Shown one piece after another: positions 22,371 through 33,815 of a DNA stretch of 64,000 nt. The stretch comes from Heterohyrax brucei. Its lineage: Eukaryota; Chordata; Mammalia; Hyracoidea; Procaviidae. Position 1 is the first letter of the stretch. Every line of letters begins with the position of its first letter. The stretch covers positions 21,894,001-21,958,000 of the forward strand of contig CM053152.1 of NCBI GenBank assembly GCA_028571685.1, written 5' to 3'. The notes beneath the pieces were generated by a model. The model was not told where the DNA came from. It saw only the letters and a program-made list of their open reading frames with translations, and did no database searches. A program made the position numbers and the translations under genes.

Positions 22371-22849
22371 TTCTGTATTATGGATCTGGAGAGGATGAGA
22401 AATGGTGATGGCCTATCTCTTTCAGAGAGGTGTCATGTCCTTGACTGGTAACTGAAGGAGAGAAGAAACTATATTCCTTGGGTGAACCCTTCCATAGTGA
22501 AGCTCTGTCATAATGAACTGAGGGTTGAGTAGAGATAGTAGTGAGCTGTGGCTCTAGTACCAAATACATGAGCTGTTCTTACCAAGATTTAGAATATTTT
22601 CTTGAATATATGTGTTTTCATTCACTTAGGACAATTTACAGATATTAAGTGGTTGTTTCTTAAAACAATTTTTACCAGTTTTGGTTGTTTCACTTGGAAG
22701 ATGGCCTGTGGAGTTCTTAGTGCCAGCATTCTGGAAGACAGGGAGAAATAAATTATTCTTATGATTTGAAACTGACTCCACAGAAGTGAATTTTTGGTTT
22801 TATACCACTTAAACTATTATAGAGCAAAAGATGGAAAGCTCATATGTGG
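22371..22849. other. No recognised feature
   Basis: May be more diverged L1 or unique DNA. No gene signal. Confidence 0.3.
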
Positions 22850-23330
22850 AATCCTGATTTAAAACAAAGATGACACTGCATTATAGTGGCAAAATAATGG
22901 TCTTTTCAATAAATGGTGCCAGGATAATTGGATATTCAAATGTAAAACTGATATCATATCATATAATAAACTCCACAGAGATTATAGATCTAACTGTGAA
23001 ACTTGAAAACTAAGAAGAACATCTTTATGACTTTGGAGTAGGCAAAAAATTTCTTACATAGAAGACAGAAAGCGTTAACTATTAAAAAATGTGATTAATT
23101 GAACTTGGTGTTTATCAAAATATAATATTAAGAGAATGAAAAGGCAATCTACCGAAAGAAGATACTGCAACAGAAACATCCAACAATAGACTTACAACCT
23201 AAATATAGAAAGGGATCATACAAAATACTAAGCAAAAAATAACCCAATTCATCCCCTATGACCCAGCAATTTCAGTCCTAAATATGTATCTAACAGAAGT
23301 GTGAATACATATTTTAAAAATGCCAGAAAG
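22850..23330 (+). mobile_element. Old L1M, sense, part 1 (ORF2 C-terminal region)
   Basis: aataatggtcttttcaataa, tggtgccaggataattggat and atgacccagcaatttcagtc are L1 ORF2 landmarks. The element is interrupted by L1-A and resumes at 31,430. Confidence 0.75.
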
Positions 23331-24408
23331 GTGGGGCGGAGTCAAGACAGTGGACTAAACACATGTCTCCATAATTCCCTCTGGAAACTAAGGCCTGAAC
23401 TGATAATTAAACAGAGCCTTCTGGACACCTAGCAAGCCCTAGGACATGGTAAGGCTGTCAGTTTGTACTACATACCACTGAAGTGGAAACTTCTTCTCTT
23501 TCACAGACCCCTGCACTTGTCAAGTGCCAGCTCTTGTGGACTGAAAGTAACTCGCCATTTTAGCTTTTTTTCTTCTATCTTAGCCAGTGGTTGGGGCTAG
23601 GGCTTAACTGGCAACAAAGCTCAGACACTCTGCTGATGGGATCAGCAGATAATACGGCCACATTTTGAGAGCCTGGCTCTGGACTCTGCACATAGGCTGG
23701 CTGCTCCACCCTCTCTTTCTGAACCTCCACCATTGATTCACCTATTCTGCAGTGGACGGGAAAGCTTGTGCCGGATGCCATCTTGTTTGACAGGAAGGTG
23801 GAGTTACCCAAACAGAGGCCTGAGCAGAGCCTAATTCCCCAGCTGGGAGGAGTGTCTGCCCGTGGAATGCTTTTCCAGGAGAAAAGTAGTGTTTTGCACA
23901 GTGTAGTCTTATGGGTAGGGCCTGGCAGCTGATGACAGCAGGGCAGTAGCCTATCCATATTTTGAACTAGTTTACAGCACCTGGAGTTGTATATAGACGT
24001 GCTTACTTTGCCAGCTGGGAAGAGAGACTTGCATTCCTGAAAGCCTGACTGATCTTGGAAGCCGTCAGATGCCTTTTACCTTTCAATATAAGACTGCCTA
24101 GAGAAATAACTGTGGTGTATCCTGACGGCATCTCTTCCAACCTATACTGACCCACATCATAGGGTCAGTTGATGGTTCCCCAGTGGCTCTATATGTAGAG
24201 CCTTGTCTTTGTGAATCAGGGTGTGGAACCTGCTACCCTGGGGATTCCACTGAACCCAGACACTGGAGTACACAGAGGTGACTGGTGATCACTTTCCTCT
24301 TCAGACTGAGCTTTACATCCTGCTAAGGTAACACTGGAAAAACAAAACAACCTCTAGATGCCTAAAAAGCTACAAATTTTGGACATAAACATAAAGAAAA
24401 ATTCACCT

Positions 24409-25844
24409 GTGGCTCCAGAAGACCCCTGTCATGGATTGAATTGTGTCCCCCCCCCCCCCCAAAAATATGTGCAGCCATGTGGCTGGGCCATGATTCCCAG
24501 TATCTTGTGATTGTCCTCCATTTTGTGGTTTTCCTATGCTATATGTTAAAGCATTAGGGTGGGGCTGTAAATCCCTTTATAAGATCATCTCTCTGCTCCG
24601 CTGTAAAGACTTTTTCTGGAGCGTGGCTTGCCCTACTCTTAATTCTTTCAGCCTGCAAGAGATAAAAGGAAAGGGAGACAGGCTGAGAATTGGGAACCTC
24701 ACACCACCAAGAAAGCTGTACCAGTAGAAAAGCGTGTCCTTCAGACCTGAGATTCTTGTGCCAAGATGCTCCCTGGACAAAGACTGATGCTATACCAGAC
24801 TTTCCTCCAGAGACAACAAAGGGAAAAGCCTTCCCCTGGAGTGGACATCCTGAATTTGGACTTGTAGCCTACTAGACTGCGTAAGAATAAACCTTCCTTT
24901 GTTAAAGCTATCGACTCTGTGGTATGTCTGCTAGAGCAGCCCTAGCTGACTAAAACAGCCCCCAAAAGAAAGAACCAAAGAACTTCTGAGATGATGAAGA
25001 CTTTCTGAAACTATCGGAGGGAGACTACAAAATGATTATATACAGAGTTCTCCTAGATATTATACAAGATGCAGCAGAGCAAAATGAAAAATTAAGCCAT
25101 CTGTTCTATCTGATGGAACACCAGCACTCTGAAATCCAACAGATTAATGACAAAATCAAAGAAATAGAAATTTCAATTCAAAGCCAAGAAAACAGAATGG
25201 AACAAATGGAAAATAGACTTTCTGACTTGGAAGACAGAGCTACTGACTCCAGCAACTATGAGGAGAAATTGGAAAAAAGAAACAAGAAAAATGAAGGAGT
25301 GTTAAGAAGCATATGGGGCTCTATCAAGAGGAACAATCTATGATTAACTGGAGTTCCTGAACAGGGAGGCATACCTGAAAACACAGAGAGTATTGTTGGT
25401 GACCTGCTGACAGAAAACTTCCCAGAAATTATGAAAGAAGAGAATACTGATATCCAAGATGCATATCAAACACGACTCAATATAGATCCCAAAAGAAAGA
25501 CACCAAGACTTATTATAATCAAGCTCAACAAAATGAAACATAAGCAGAAACTCTTAAAGGCAGCGAGACTCAAAGCAAAGCTTTGAGGGAAACCCTGTAG
25601 GCTTTCATCTTATTTCTCAGCAGAAATGATGCTGGCATGGAGTCAATAGGATGACACATTGAAAGCCTTGAAGGAGAAGAACTTCCAACCAAGAATTATT
25701 TATCCTGCAAAACTATCTTCCAAATATGAAAATGAAATTAAGACATTCACAGATAAACAGAAAATCAGAGAGTATGTAAAAACCAAACCCAAACTACAAG
25801 AAATACTAAAAGAAGCTCTTGGCTTAGAAGAACAAAACCATTAA
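24409..25844 (+). pseudogene. L1-A ORF1 remnant (RNA-binding protein)
   Basis: ORF1p coats L1 RNA as a trimeric chaperone in cytoplasmic particles. The expected start is a GTG here (ATG at the equivalent place in L1-B), followed by the codons APED. The solo LTR at 24,427-24,957 breaks the frame a few codons in. After it, 25,032-25,343 encodes an acidic and basic coiled coil rich in Glu, Gln and Lys. Next comes the RNA-binding part (ITGVPEQGG, then ENFPEIMKEE) and the C-terminal domain (FQPRIIYPAKLSSKYENEIK), ending at the TAA at 25,842-25,844. In-frame stops occur near 25,341 and 25,585. No functional protein is possible. The family call is sure; the exact original start is inferred. Confidence 0.85.
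24427..24957 (+). mobile_element. Solo LTR inside L1-A ORF1
   Basis: Starts TGTCATGGATTGAATTGTGT, contains a 14-base C run at 24,447-24,460 and an AATAAA near 24,886, and ends CTGACTAAAACA. The flanks are ACCCC and GCCCC, a 5-bp duplication with one change. It inserted after L1-A. Confidence 0.88.
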
Positions 25845-28545
25845 CTCTATATTTTAGGAGGAAATACAGGACACATCATCCAGAAACCTACTCAGTTAGG
25901 GAAGGCTCCAAACTCAATCAAAACTATAATATTAAAATAAGTGATCCAGTGATCATATCATAAGAAATATGATATCATCGTATTAAAAAGAGGGATGTAA
26001 TACAGTCATTATAGTCCTTCCAGACAGCGAGGAAGTTAATAAGATCTATAATAGTTAAACTTGGGTTTAAACATAGATTATTAAAGACGATCACAGGGCT
26101 AGCCACAAAGCACAATAAATGTGCAACATATTAAATCAAGAACCATAATACAGAACTTTCAACAACCACAAAATCAACACAAAAAAAGGTGAAAAATCAA
26201 CTCATAAAGAAGAATGTCCCAGTACAGAATAGTAAGAACAACAGCGAAAACATCAACACAAAAATAAGCACATCACAATGACAACATTAAAGACATACCT
26301 ATCAATAATTACATTGAATGTAAATGGACTAAACGCTCCAGTAAAGAAACAACAAGTGACATCTTGGATCAAAAGACAAGGCCTGTCTATATGTTGCTTA
26401 CAAGAAATTCACCTTAGACTTAAAGATATGAACAAGTGGAAAATTAACGGGTAGAAGAATATATACCAAGCTAAAAATACACAAAGAAGAGCAGGTGTGG
26501 CAATACTAATCTCAGATAAAATAAATTTTAACGTAAAATCCACCATCATGGACAAGGATGGACACTATTGCTGAAATTTTCAATACACAAGCTAGACTTA
26601 ACAATATTAAATATTGATGCACTCAATACTAGGGCATCTAAATACATCCAAGAAACACTGACTACACTAAAAAATGAGATAGATCACTCCACAATAGTAG
26701 TGGGAGACTTCAACTTTCCACTCTCAATATTGGACAGACCTTCTAGAAAATGGCTCCGTAAAGACACAGAAGATCTTATTGCCACAGTTAACCAACTAGA
26801 CCTCATTGACGTATACAGAACTTTCTATCCATCAGCAGACAACTACACCTTCTTATCCAGTGCAAGTGGAACATTTTCCAGAATAGGCCATGTGTTAGCA
26901 CATAAAGCAATCTCAGTAAAATCCATACCACTGAATTATTGCAAAACATCTTCTCAGACCATAAAGCCATAAAAGTCGAAATCAATAGCAAGAAAAACAT
27001 AGGAGTGTAACTCATGGAAACTGAACAACATCTTTCTCAAAAAGCCATAGGTTATAGAAGAAATCAAGGATGAAATAAAGAAATTTATGGATTTAAATGA
27101 GAATTAAAACACTTCCTACCAAAACCTAGGGGATACAGCCAAAGCAGTGCTCAGGGGTGAATTTATCTCTCTAAATGCACACATCCAGAAGGAATAAAGA
27201 ACTCAAACCAAAGAACTAATCCTACAGCTTGAACAAGTAGAAAGAGAGCAACAGGGGAACCCCTCAGGTACCAGAAGAAAACAGATCATAAAGATTAGAG
27301 CAGAACTAGATGAATTAGAGGACAGAAGAACAATTGAAAACATTGAAAAGACCAAAAGTTAGTTTTTCAAAAAATCAACAAAATTGACAAACCATTGGCT
27401 AAACTTACTAAAGAAAAACAGGAAAGGAAACAATCCAAATAAGCAATGAAAGAGGAGATGTCACAACAGATCCAACAGAAATCAAAAATATCATAACAGA
27501 ATACTATGAAAGACTGTATGGACAAAAATTCCTTGATTCATATCATCTACCAAAATTATCACAAAGTAAAGCAGAACAACTTAATAAACTCATCACAAAG
27601 GAAGAGATTGAGAAAGTCATCCAAAAACTGCCAAAGAAAAAAAGCCTTGGCCCAGATGACTTCACTGCAGAATTCTGCCAAGCTTTTAGAGAAGAGTTTT
27701 CTCCAGTACTACTGAGACTATTTCACAGCGTAGAAAGGGATGGGATACTCCAAAATTCATTCTACAAAGCCAGCATAATCCTGATACCAAAGCAAGGGAA
27801 AGACCCAACAAAAAAGGAGAACTACAGAGCAATATCACTCGTGAGCCTAGATGCAAAAATATTCGACAAAATACTTGCCAATAGAATACAACAACGTATC
27901 AAAAAAATAATTCATCATGACCAAGTTGGATTCACATCTGGGATGCAAGACTGGTTCAACATCAGAAAAACAGTTAATGTGATAAACTACTAAATAATAT
28001 AAAAGCTAAGAATCACCTGATTTTGACTATTGATGCAGAAAAGGCATTTGACAAAGCCCAACATCTGTTCATGCTAAAAACTCTCAGCAAAATGGGAATA
28101 GATGGCAAATTCCTCAATGCAGTAAGGGCCAACTGCCTACATCATCCTGAATAGAGAGAGACTGAAACAATTTTCCTAGGGAATGGGAACTATACAAGGA
28201 TGCCCACTCTCACCTCTCTTATTCAACATTGTACTACAAGTTCGAACCAGAGCAATTAGACAAGACCAGGAAACAAAGGGCATCTGGATCAGCAAAGAGG
28301 AAGTAAAAATCTCCCTGTTTGCAGATGATATCGTTGTGTATGCAAAGAATCCTAAGGAATCCATAAGTAATCTACTCAAACTGATAGAAGAGTTCAGCAA
28401 AGTCTCAGGATACAAGATAAACATAAGTCACTCAGTAGGATTCCTTTAAATCAATGATGAGCTATATTAATGAAGAAATCACCAAATTGATACCATTTAC
28501 TATAGCCCTAAGAAAATAAAATCCCTAGGAATAAACCTAACTAGG

Positions 28546-28859
28546 GTTATGCTGGCTTCGTAGAATGAATTTTGGAGTACTCCATCCCTTTCTACTCTGT
28601 GAAATAATCTCACTAGTACTGGAGAAAACTCTTCTCTAAAAGCTTGGCAGAATTCTGCGGTGAAGCCATCTGGGCCAGGACTTTTTTTCTTTGGCAGTTT
28701 TTGGATGACTTTCTCAATCTCTTCCCTTGTGATGAGTTTATTAAGTTGTTCTGCTTCACCTTGTGATAATTTTGGTAGGTGATATGAATCAAAGAATTTG
28801 TCCATTTCTTCTAGGTTTTCAAATTTGTTACAGTACAGTCTTTCGTAGTATTCTGTTTG
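28546..28859 (-). mobile_element. Antisense internal L1 ORF2 fragment without poly(A)
   Basis: The minus strand encodes [20 protein letters not shown] and [17 protein letters not shown], the segment between endonuclease and reverse transcriptase, in reverse to the host L1-A. It contains about 30 bases that L1-A lacks at its own copy near 27,520, so it was not copied from present-day L1-A. Flanks AACCTAACTAGG (28,534-28,545) and AACTTTACTAGG (28,860-28,871) look like a duplication with two changes. Confidence 0.75.
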
Positions 28860-29407
28860 AACTTTACTAGGAGAACTAAAAGACCTTACTACAAGAAACT
28901 AAGAGAGACAGATAAATGGAGAAACCTCCCCTGATCATGGATAGTAAGACTTAACATTGCGAAATGTCTATTTTACCAAACAAATCTACTTATATAATGT
29001 AACTCCAGTATAATTTCCTGACATTTTTTAATGAGATGGAGAAACAAATCATCAACTTTGTTTGGAAAGGGAAGAAGCCCTGGCTGTGTAAAGCACTACT
29101 GAAGAAGGAGAACACACTGGCAGAACCTCTCACGATCCAACTTTAGAACGATTACACTGCCATAGTTGTCAAAACAGCCTGCAATTGGTACAAGAAGAGA
29201 CAGACAGATCAATGGAACAGAGCTGAGACCCCAGAGACGCCATGCTCCTATGAACAGCCGATATTTGACAAAAGCCCTAGGATGTTAAACTGGGTAAAAA
29301 CAATCTCTTCAACAAATGGTGCTGGCAAAATTTGTTATCCATCTACAAAAAATTGAAAGAAGACCCATACTCACACCTTATACAAAAACTAACTCAAACT
29401 GGATGAA

Positions 29408-29540
29408 ACAACCAAACACACTCCTGTCAATTCATGCTCGACTCATAGTGACCCTAGAGGTCAGAGTAGAACTGCCCTCTAGAGTTTCCAGGGAATGCCT
29501 GGCATGGATTGGAACTACCTACCTTTTGGTTAGCAGGGTA
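29408..29540 (-). mobile_element. Partial AfroSINE inside L1-A
   Basis: Antisense SINE body and tail (actcatagtgaccctagagg, agagtttccagggaatgcc, ttttggttagcaggg). The tRNA-like head is missing, so it is 5'-truncated. The uninterrupted L1-B site is at about 60,040-60,065. Confidence 0.85.
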
Positions 29541-29677
29541 AAAGACCTAAATATCAAACCTAAAATGATAAAGCTCACACACAGTGTGGACAGACTTCAA
29601 AATCTGACAAAGCACAATCAGCAGAAGAGAAAATAGATAAATGGAAACTACTAAGAACCAAATATTTTTGTTTATCC

Positions 29678-29707
29678 GACTCGACGGCACTTGGCTTGGC
29701 ACTTGGC
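29678..29707 (+). mobile_element. 30-bp RTE/SINE-tail insertion with 5-bp duplication
   Basis: The insert begins GACTCGACGGCACTTGGC and ends with a repeated CACTTGGC. TATCC is at 29,673-29,677 and 29,708-29,712. L1-B at about 60,222-60,240 reads tttatccaaagattttatc with no insert. Confidence 0.85.
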
Positions 29708-30519
29708 TATCCAGAGACTTTATCAAAAGAATTAAAAGACCACCTACAGTATGTGAAAAAATATTTGGCAACTATATGTCAGACTGAAGTCTGATCTTCA
29801 TAATCTATAAGGTACTACAAAATATCAATAAGAAAAAGATGAAGAATCCAATTAAGCAATGGGCAAAGGAGATGGACAGACATTTCTCTAAAGATGATAT
29901 CTAGGCAGCCAAACCTAATGTGGAAGTGCTCACCATCACTAGCTATTAAAGAAATTCAAATCAACACTATGATCAGGTATCTTCTCACCCCAACAAGGTT
30001 GGCCATGATCCAAAAAAATGCAAAACAACAAATGCTGGAGAGGCTGTGGGGAAATTGGAACTCTCTTCCACTGTTGGTAGAATTGCAAAATGGCACAGCC
30101 TCTTTGGAAAGCAATCCGGAACATCGTTAAAAAGCTGGAAATAGATAAACCATTTGACCCAGTAATTCCACTGCTTGGATTATATCCCATAGAATCAAGG
30201 ATATTCATACTAACAGATAGATGCACACAAATATTTATAGTAGCACTGTCCACAATAGCAAAAAGATGGAATCAACCCAGATGCGCAACAACAAAGGAAT
30301 CAATAAATAAACTATGGTACATATACTCAATGGAACACTATGCAATGATAAAGAACAATGATGATTTTAGGAAGCATCTCATAACCTAGTTTCAACTGGA
30401 AGAGATTATGTTGAATGAAAGTAGTCATTGGCAAAAGGACAAATATTATATGACACCCTTAGAATAAGAACTTAAAAGCAGACTCGCACACAGAAGAAAA
30501 GACTCTTTGATGGCTGTAA

Positions 30520-30546
30520 GGGTGGGGAGGGAGGGAGGGAGAGGGT
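30520..30546 (+). other. G-rich tract of the L1 3' UTR (possible G-quadruplex)
   Basis: Four or more runs of three to four G separated by single A or T. Polypurine, quadruplex-prone tracts are common in mammalian L1 3' UTRs. A similar tract is at about 41,798-41,829. Confidence 0.7.
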
Positions 30547-31429
30547 TGGTTATAGATCAGATAGTTGATAGAAATTTGGTTGGGTGAAACAGTGACATTA
30601 GAAAGAAGATCAATTTTAACTGGACTTCAGCATAACATGGTTACTCCTCCCATCTTAACTCCATATTGCGAGGACAGAGTAGCAGGGGTAGGGGTCTAGG
30701 GACTATGCTTTCAGGGGACATCGAGGTCAATTGGCATAACCAGCATTTTGCTAAGAGAGTCTTCTGCACCCCTCATTGGTGAGTGGCGTCTGGGTTCTTA
30801 AAGCTAGCAAGCGGCCATCTGAGGTACACCAAATAGTCCCAACTCAGGTGGAACAGGTGATCACCAAGGACAACAATGACATGGGGGAAAGAGAACCCAG
30901 AAGACAGACTGACCCATGTGAATGGGTGACTACATCAACATGTGACCAGATGGTGCCTAGCTACCATCAGTGATAGCCGTGATGGAGCTCACAAAGTTGA
31001 GTATCACTGGCAATATGGGAATAAAAAGGAGTGCACCATGAGATCTCCACTAAAAGATCACAACTGAAGGTCCAGGGGCCTCAGGGTTCACCTGGGAGCA
31101 TGGCCCCTGCCTCTGATGCTGCCCCTGTCCATAAATCATAATGGAGGTCAACTCTTCGGACAGGAATGGATTGGACTTGGCGACACAGAGTGGCCTTGTC
31201 ATCTGTGCACTTTATGGTTCCATGCATCTATAGGATGTCGCCCCACTGACCTCTTGCTGGAGGCAGGGGAGAGGGTGAACAGGAGTGGATAGGAGATTGT
31301 TAGGAGGATAAGACATGTATAGAATGGAGAGTAAGAGTGTTCTGTCACCGGGCAAGGATAGCAGTGTCACGTAAATTTATACAGGATTGTATATTTTCAC
31401 TCAATCATAATAAACAAGAAAAAAAGGAA

Positions 31430-32090
31430 AGACAGAATGTTCACAAAGCAGTATTTGTAATAGTCTCAAACTGAAAAGAACCCAATGCTCAGAATCAGCA
31501 ACAGCACAGTTAAGTAAATTTTGGTATATTTATAGAGTAGAACATTGTACTTGACTGATAATAAACTGTACACAATGATATACAATAATATGGCTGAATC
31601 TCACAAACATAATAAACCCAAAACTGAACCCACTGTCAAAGTCAATTCCAATTCATAAGGACCCTACAGAACAGAGTAAAATTGCTCCACATAGTTTTCA
31701 AGGAACACCCACTGGACTTGAACTGCTGACTTTTTGGTTAGCAGCTGTAGCACCTACCACTACACCACCAGAGGTTCCCACAAACAGAACACTGAGTTAA
31801 GAAGACCAACACAGAAGAGTACACATGTATGAGTCCATTTATGTAAAGTGTAAAAGTAGACAAAACTAGTCTCTGATGTTGAAAAGATAGGATAGTTGTT
31901 GCCATGAAAAGACAGTAGGAGGAAGAGTAAGCAGGGAGGGGGTGGGAAAGGTGATGACAGTATTTTTTGACCTGAATGCACGCTGATTACTCAGATGTGT
32001 TTATTTTGTGAAAATTAATTGACATATATACTCTATAAGTATATTATAGTTTAATAAGAATATTTTCTTTTAAAAAAGGAATGTGACAAA
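31430..32090 (+). mobile_element. Old L1M, sense, part 2 (3' UTR)
   Basis: Resumes the element from 22,850-23,330 (gaatgttcacaaagcagtat, taatagtctcaaactgaaaa), then the L1M 3' UTR (gtatgagtccatttatgtaa). A SINE lies inside at 31,613-31,778. Confidence 0.7.
31613..31778 (-). mobile_element. AfroSINE, antisense, with 11-bp duplication
   Basis: Complete antisense copy from the A-rich end to caccaccagaggttcc. CACAAACATAA (31,602-31,612) and CACAAACAGAA (31,779-31,789) differ at one base. Confidence 0.9.
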
Positions 32091-32560
32091 GTATAAAATG
32101 CCTTACACTTTCCTTAAAAAGCCAGCGTATACTAAAATAAGATGAAGAAGGCAAAAAATGTCTGACCAAGCTCACTTATGAATACAGATACAAAACACTT
32201 AAATAAAATACTAGAAAATCAAACCCAGTATTGCATTAAAAAGATCACAGTCCAGGAAACCATGAATGGTTTGATATTAGGAAATCTAAAAATATCATTG
32301 ATCACATCAACAGTCAGGAAGAAAAAAGTTTGTTCACCTTGATAAATATTAAAAAGGGGTTTAACAAAATTCAAGATCCATTTCTAATAAAAGTCAAACA
32401 AATTACCTATAAAATACTTCCTCAATATGATTTAAAAACTGTCTCAAACCAGTAGCTTACATCATACTTAAAAGCAAGACAATAGAGTAGCGTTTTCCAT
32501 AATTTTTTCAAGAAACATGATTTAAATTATAATATACTGAAGAACTACCAGCAGGACCCT
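32091..32560 (+). mobile_element. Old L1 ORF2 fragment, sense
   Basis: gatacaaaacacttaaataa, tggtttgatattaggaaatc and ttacatcatacttaaaagca follow the L1 reverse-transcriptase order at high divergence. Confidence 0.5.
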
Positions 32561-33134
32561 AAGACATATATAGAAAATTATGTTGAGACTTCCGCTGATG
32601 CAGCCTTTCAGCCGTGGCACCTGAATACAAACAGTTGTTGAATATGTCCACATCCTGCACCTCCTAGTAGGTGCTAGACCATCTGGCTAAGAAGTTGTGA
32701 AATTCTTTGCCAGCATTAGCCTTCTAAGCTATGAAAGGGAAGACAAAAAGTTAATTGTGGCTGAAACAGTCTAGGTTGACTAGTTTTTGGAATGGTTAGT
32801 GGAGACCACGTATTGCCCCCACAGAGGAATGGAGGAAAGTGCTGCAATTCAAGAAGTTTCAAGAGTATGACTTGAAATGCTTGACATGGGCCCACTGATT
32901 GAAGGGACCTAGGGACTGATATCTGATTCACCATAGGAAAGTCTAAAGACAAAGGGATACCACCGGCCAGGAGCTCCAGGAGAGCAAAACCAAGGGTGAA
33001 AGCTGCAATGGAAAAACCCTAGCTTCCTAAAGTTGAGCCAGGCAAAGAATGCTTGAGTTCCTCAGTGCCAAAATTTTGGCCCATGAATGGAGCTGAGTTG
33101 TGTCATTTTAAGGGAACTCTAGTTAAGGCATCAC
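32561..33134. other. No recognised feature
   Basis: Unique-looking. No gene or repeat assigned. Confidence 0.35.
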
Positions 33135-33167
33135 CATGAGTCGGATCCGACTCGATGGCACTTGGCT
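33135..33167 (+). mobile_element. Short RTE/SINE-tail insertion
   Basis: About 33 bp, catgagtcggatccgactcg then atggcacttggct. The flanks agttaagg and agtcaaga may be a worn duplication, so the edges are approximate. Confidence 0.7.
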
Positions 33168-33252
33168 AGTCAAGATGACCCAATCAGAGAGGTAAACCTT
33201 TAAATTTGGGCACTGGTCATTAGCAGAAAAGGGAGGAGCATCACCTATGTGA

Positions 33253-33424
33253 GACCAAAACCAAACCAGACCTACTGCCATCGAGTTGGTCTAACTCAAA
33301 GTGACCCTAGAGGTCAGAGTAGAACTGTCCCCATAGAGTTTCCAAGGTGTGCCTGGAAGATTTGTACTGCCAACTTTTTGGTTAGCAGTCATAGCACTTA
33401 ACCCACTGTGCCACCAGAGTTTTC
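33253..33424 (-). mobile_element. AfroSINE, antisense, with 12-bp duplication
   Basis: Complete antisense copy ending in actgtgccaccagagtttt. TCACCTATGTGA (33,241-33,252) and TCACCTTTGTGA (33,425-33,436) differ at one base. Confidence 0.9.
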
Positions 33425-33436
33425 TCACCTTTGTGA

Positions 33437-33815
33437 AGAGAGCTATAAATGAGAGATGCTAGTAATAGCCACAACCAGTAGTAAAGGAGGGAGCCTTGAG
33501 GAACTCACAGCACACCAAGAATAATACATCTGTAAGAGTCCACCACACACAGAGGTTATAATTGTACTAATCAAGTAAAGTGGTTCTGCCCCTTGGCTTT
33601 CCTCTCTCCTACCTCTTCTCCCCACACTCTCCTTTTATGTCCAACCCTGGAAGAGTTAGAAACCAATTTATGAGTAAATAATGCTGTGCAGTCAGAAGAA
33701 GGAAAAGAAGTTGGCCATAGCTCCCATTCACCACTGCAAGCTTCCAAGCCCTTGGGGAAGAGAAGTATTTAATTAAATGAGAAATTGGAGATACGCTATT
33801 ACACTAGATTGAATA
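33437..33815. other. No recognised feature
   Basis: Unique-looking stretch between a SINE and an L1 end. Confidence 0.35.

Larger units (their letters stand above)
26278..30475 (+). pseudogene. L1-A ORF2 remnant (endonuclease and reverse transcriptase)
   Basis: ORF2p nicks DNA and reverse-transcribes L1 RNA at the nick. The start ATG at 26,278 is followed by TTLKTYLSIITLNVNGLN, the endonuclease N-terminus. VVGDFNFPLSILDR (about 26,697-26,740) is the endonuclease motif holding catalytic Asp and Asn. [13 protein letters not shown] marks the start of the reverse transcriptase and LFADDIVVY (about 28,314-28,340) is its active-site motif. The C-terminal region with the Cys/His-rich tail ends near 30,475. 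The frame is broken by many stops and shifts, by a deletion near 27,520, and by inserts at 28,546-28,859, 29,408-29,540 and 29,678-29,707. The longest intact piece is 134 codons. Dead beyond doubt. Confidence 0.88.
23334..31424 (+). mobile_element. L1-A: full-length but dead L1
   Basis: About 8.1 kb including later insertions: 5' UTR from 23,334, ORF1 remnant, ORF2 remnant, 3' UTR with a G-rich tract, A-rich end at about 31,415-31,424. The 5' end aligns with that of L1-B (ctaaggcctgaa.. and cccaggaagccc-like blocks). It lies inside an older L1M. The flanks ccagaaag and acagaatg look like a decayed target duplication. Later insertions are a solo LTR, an antisense L1 scrap, a partial SINE and a 30-bp tail element. 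Confidence 0.88.
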
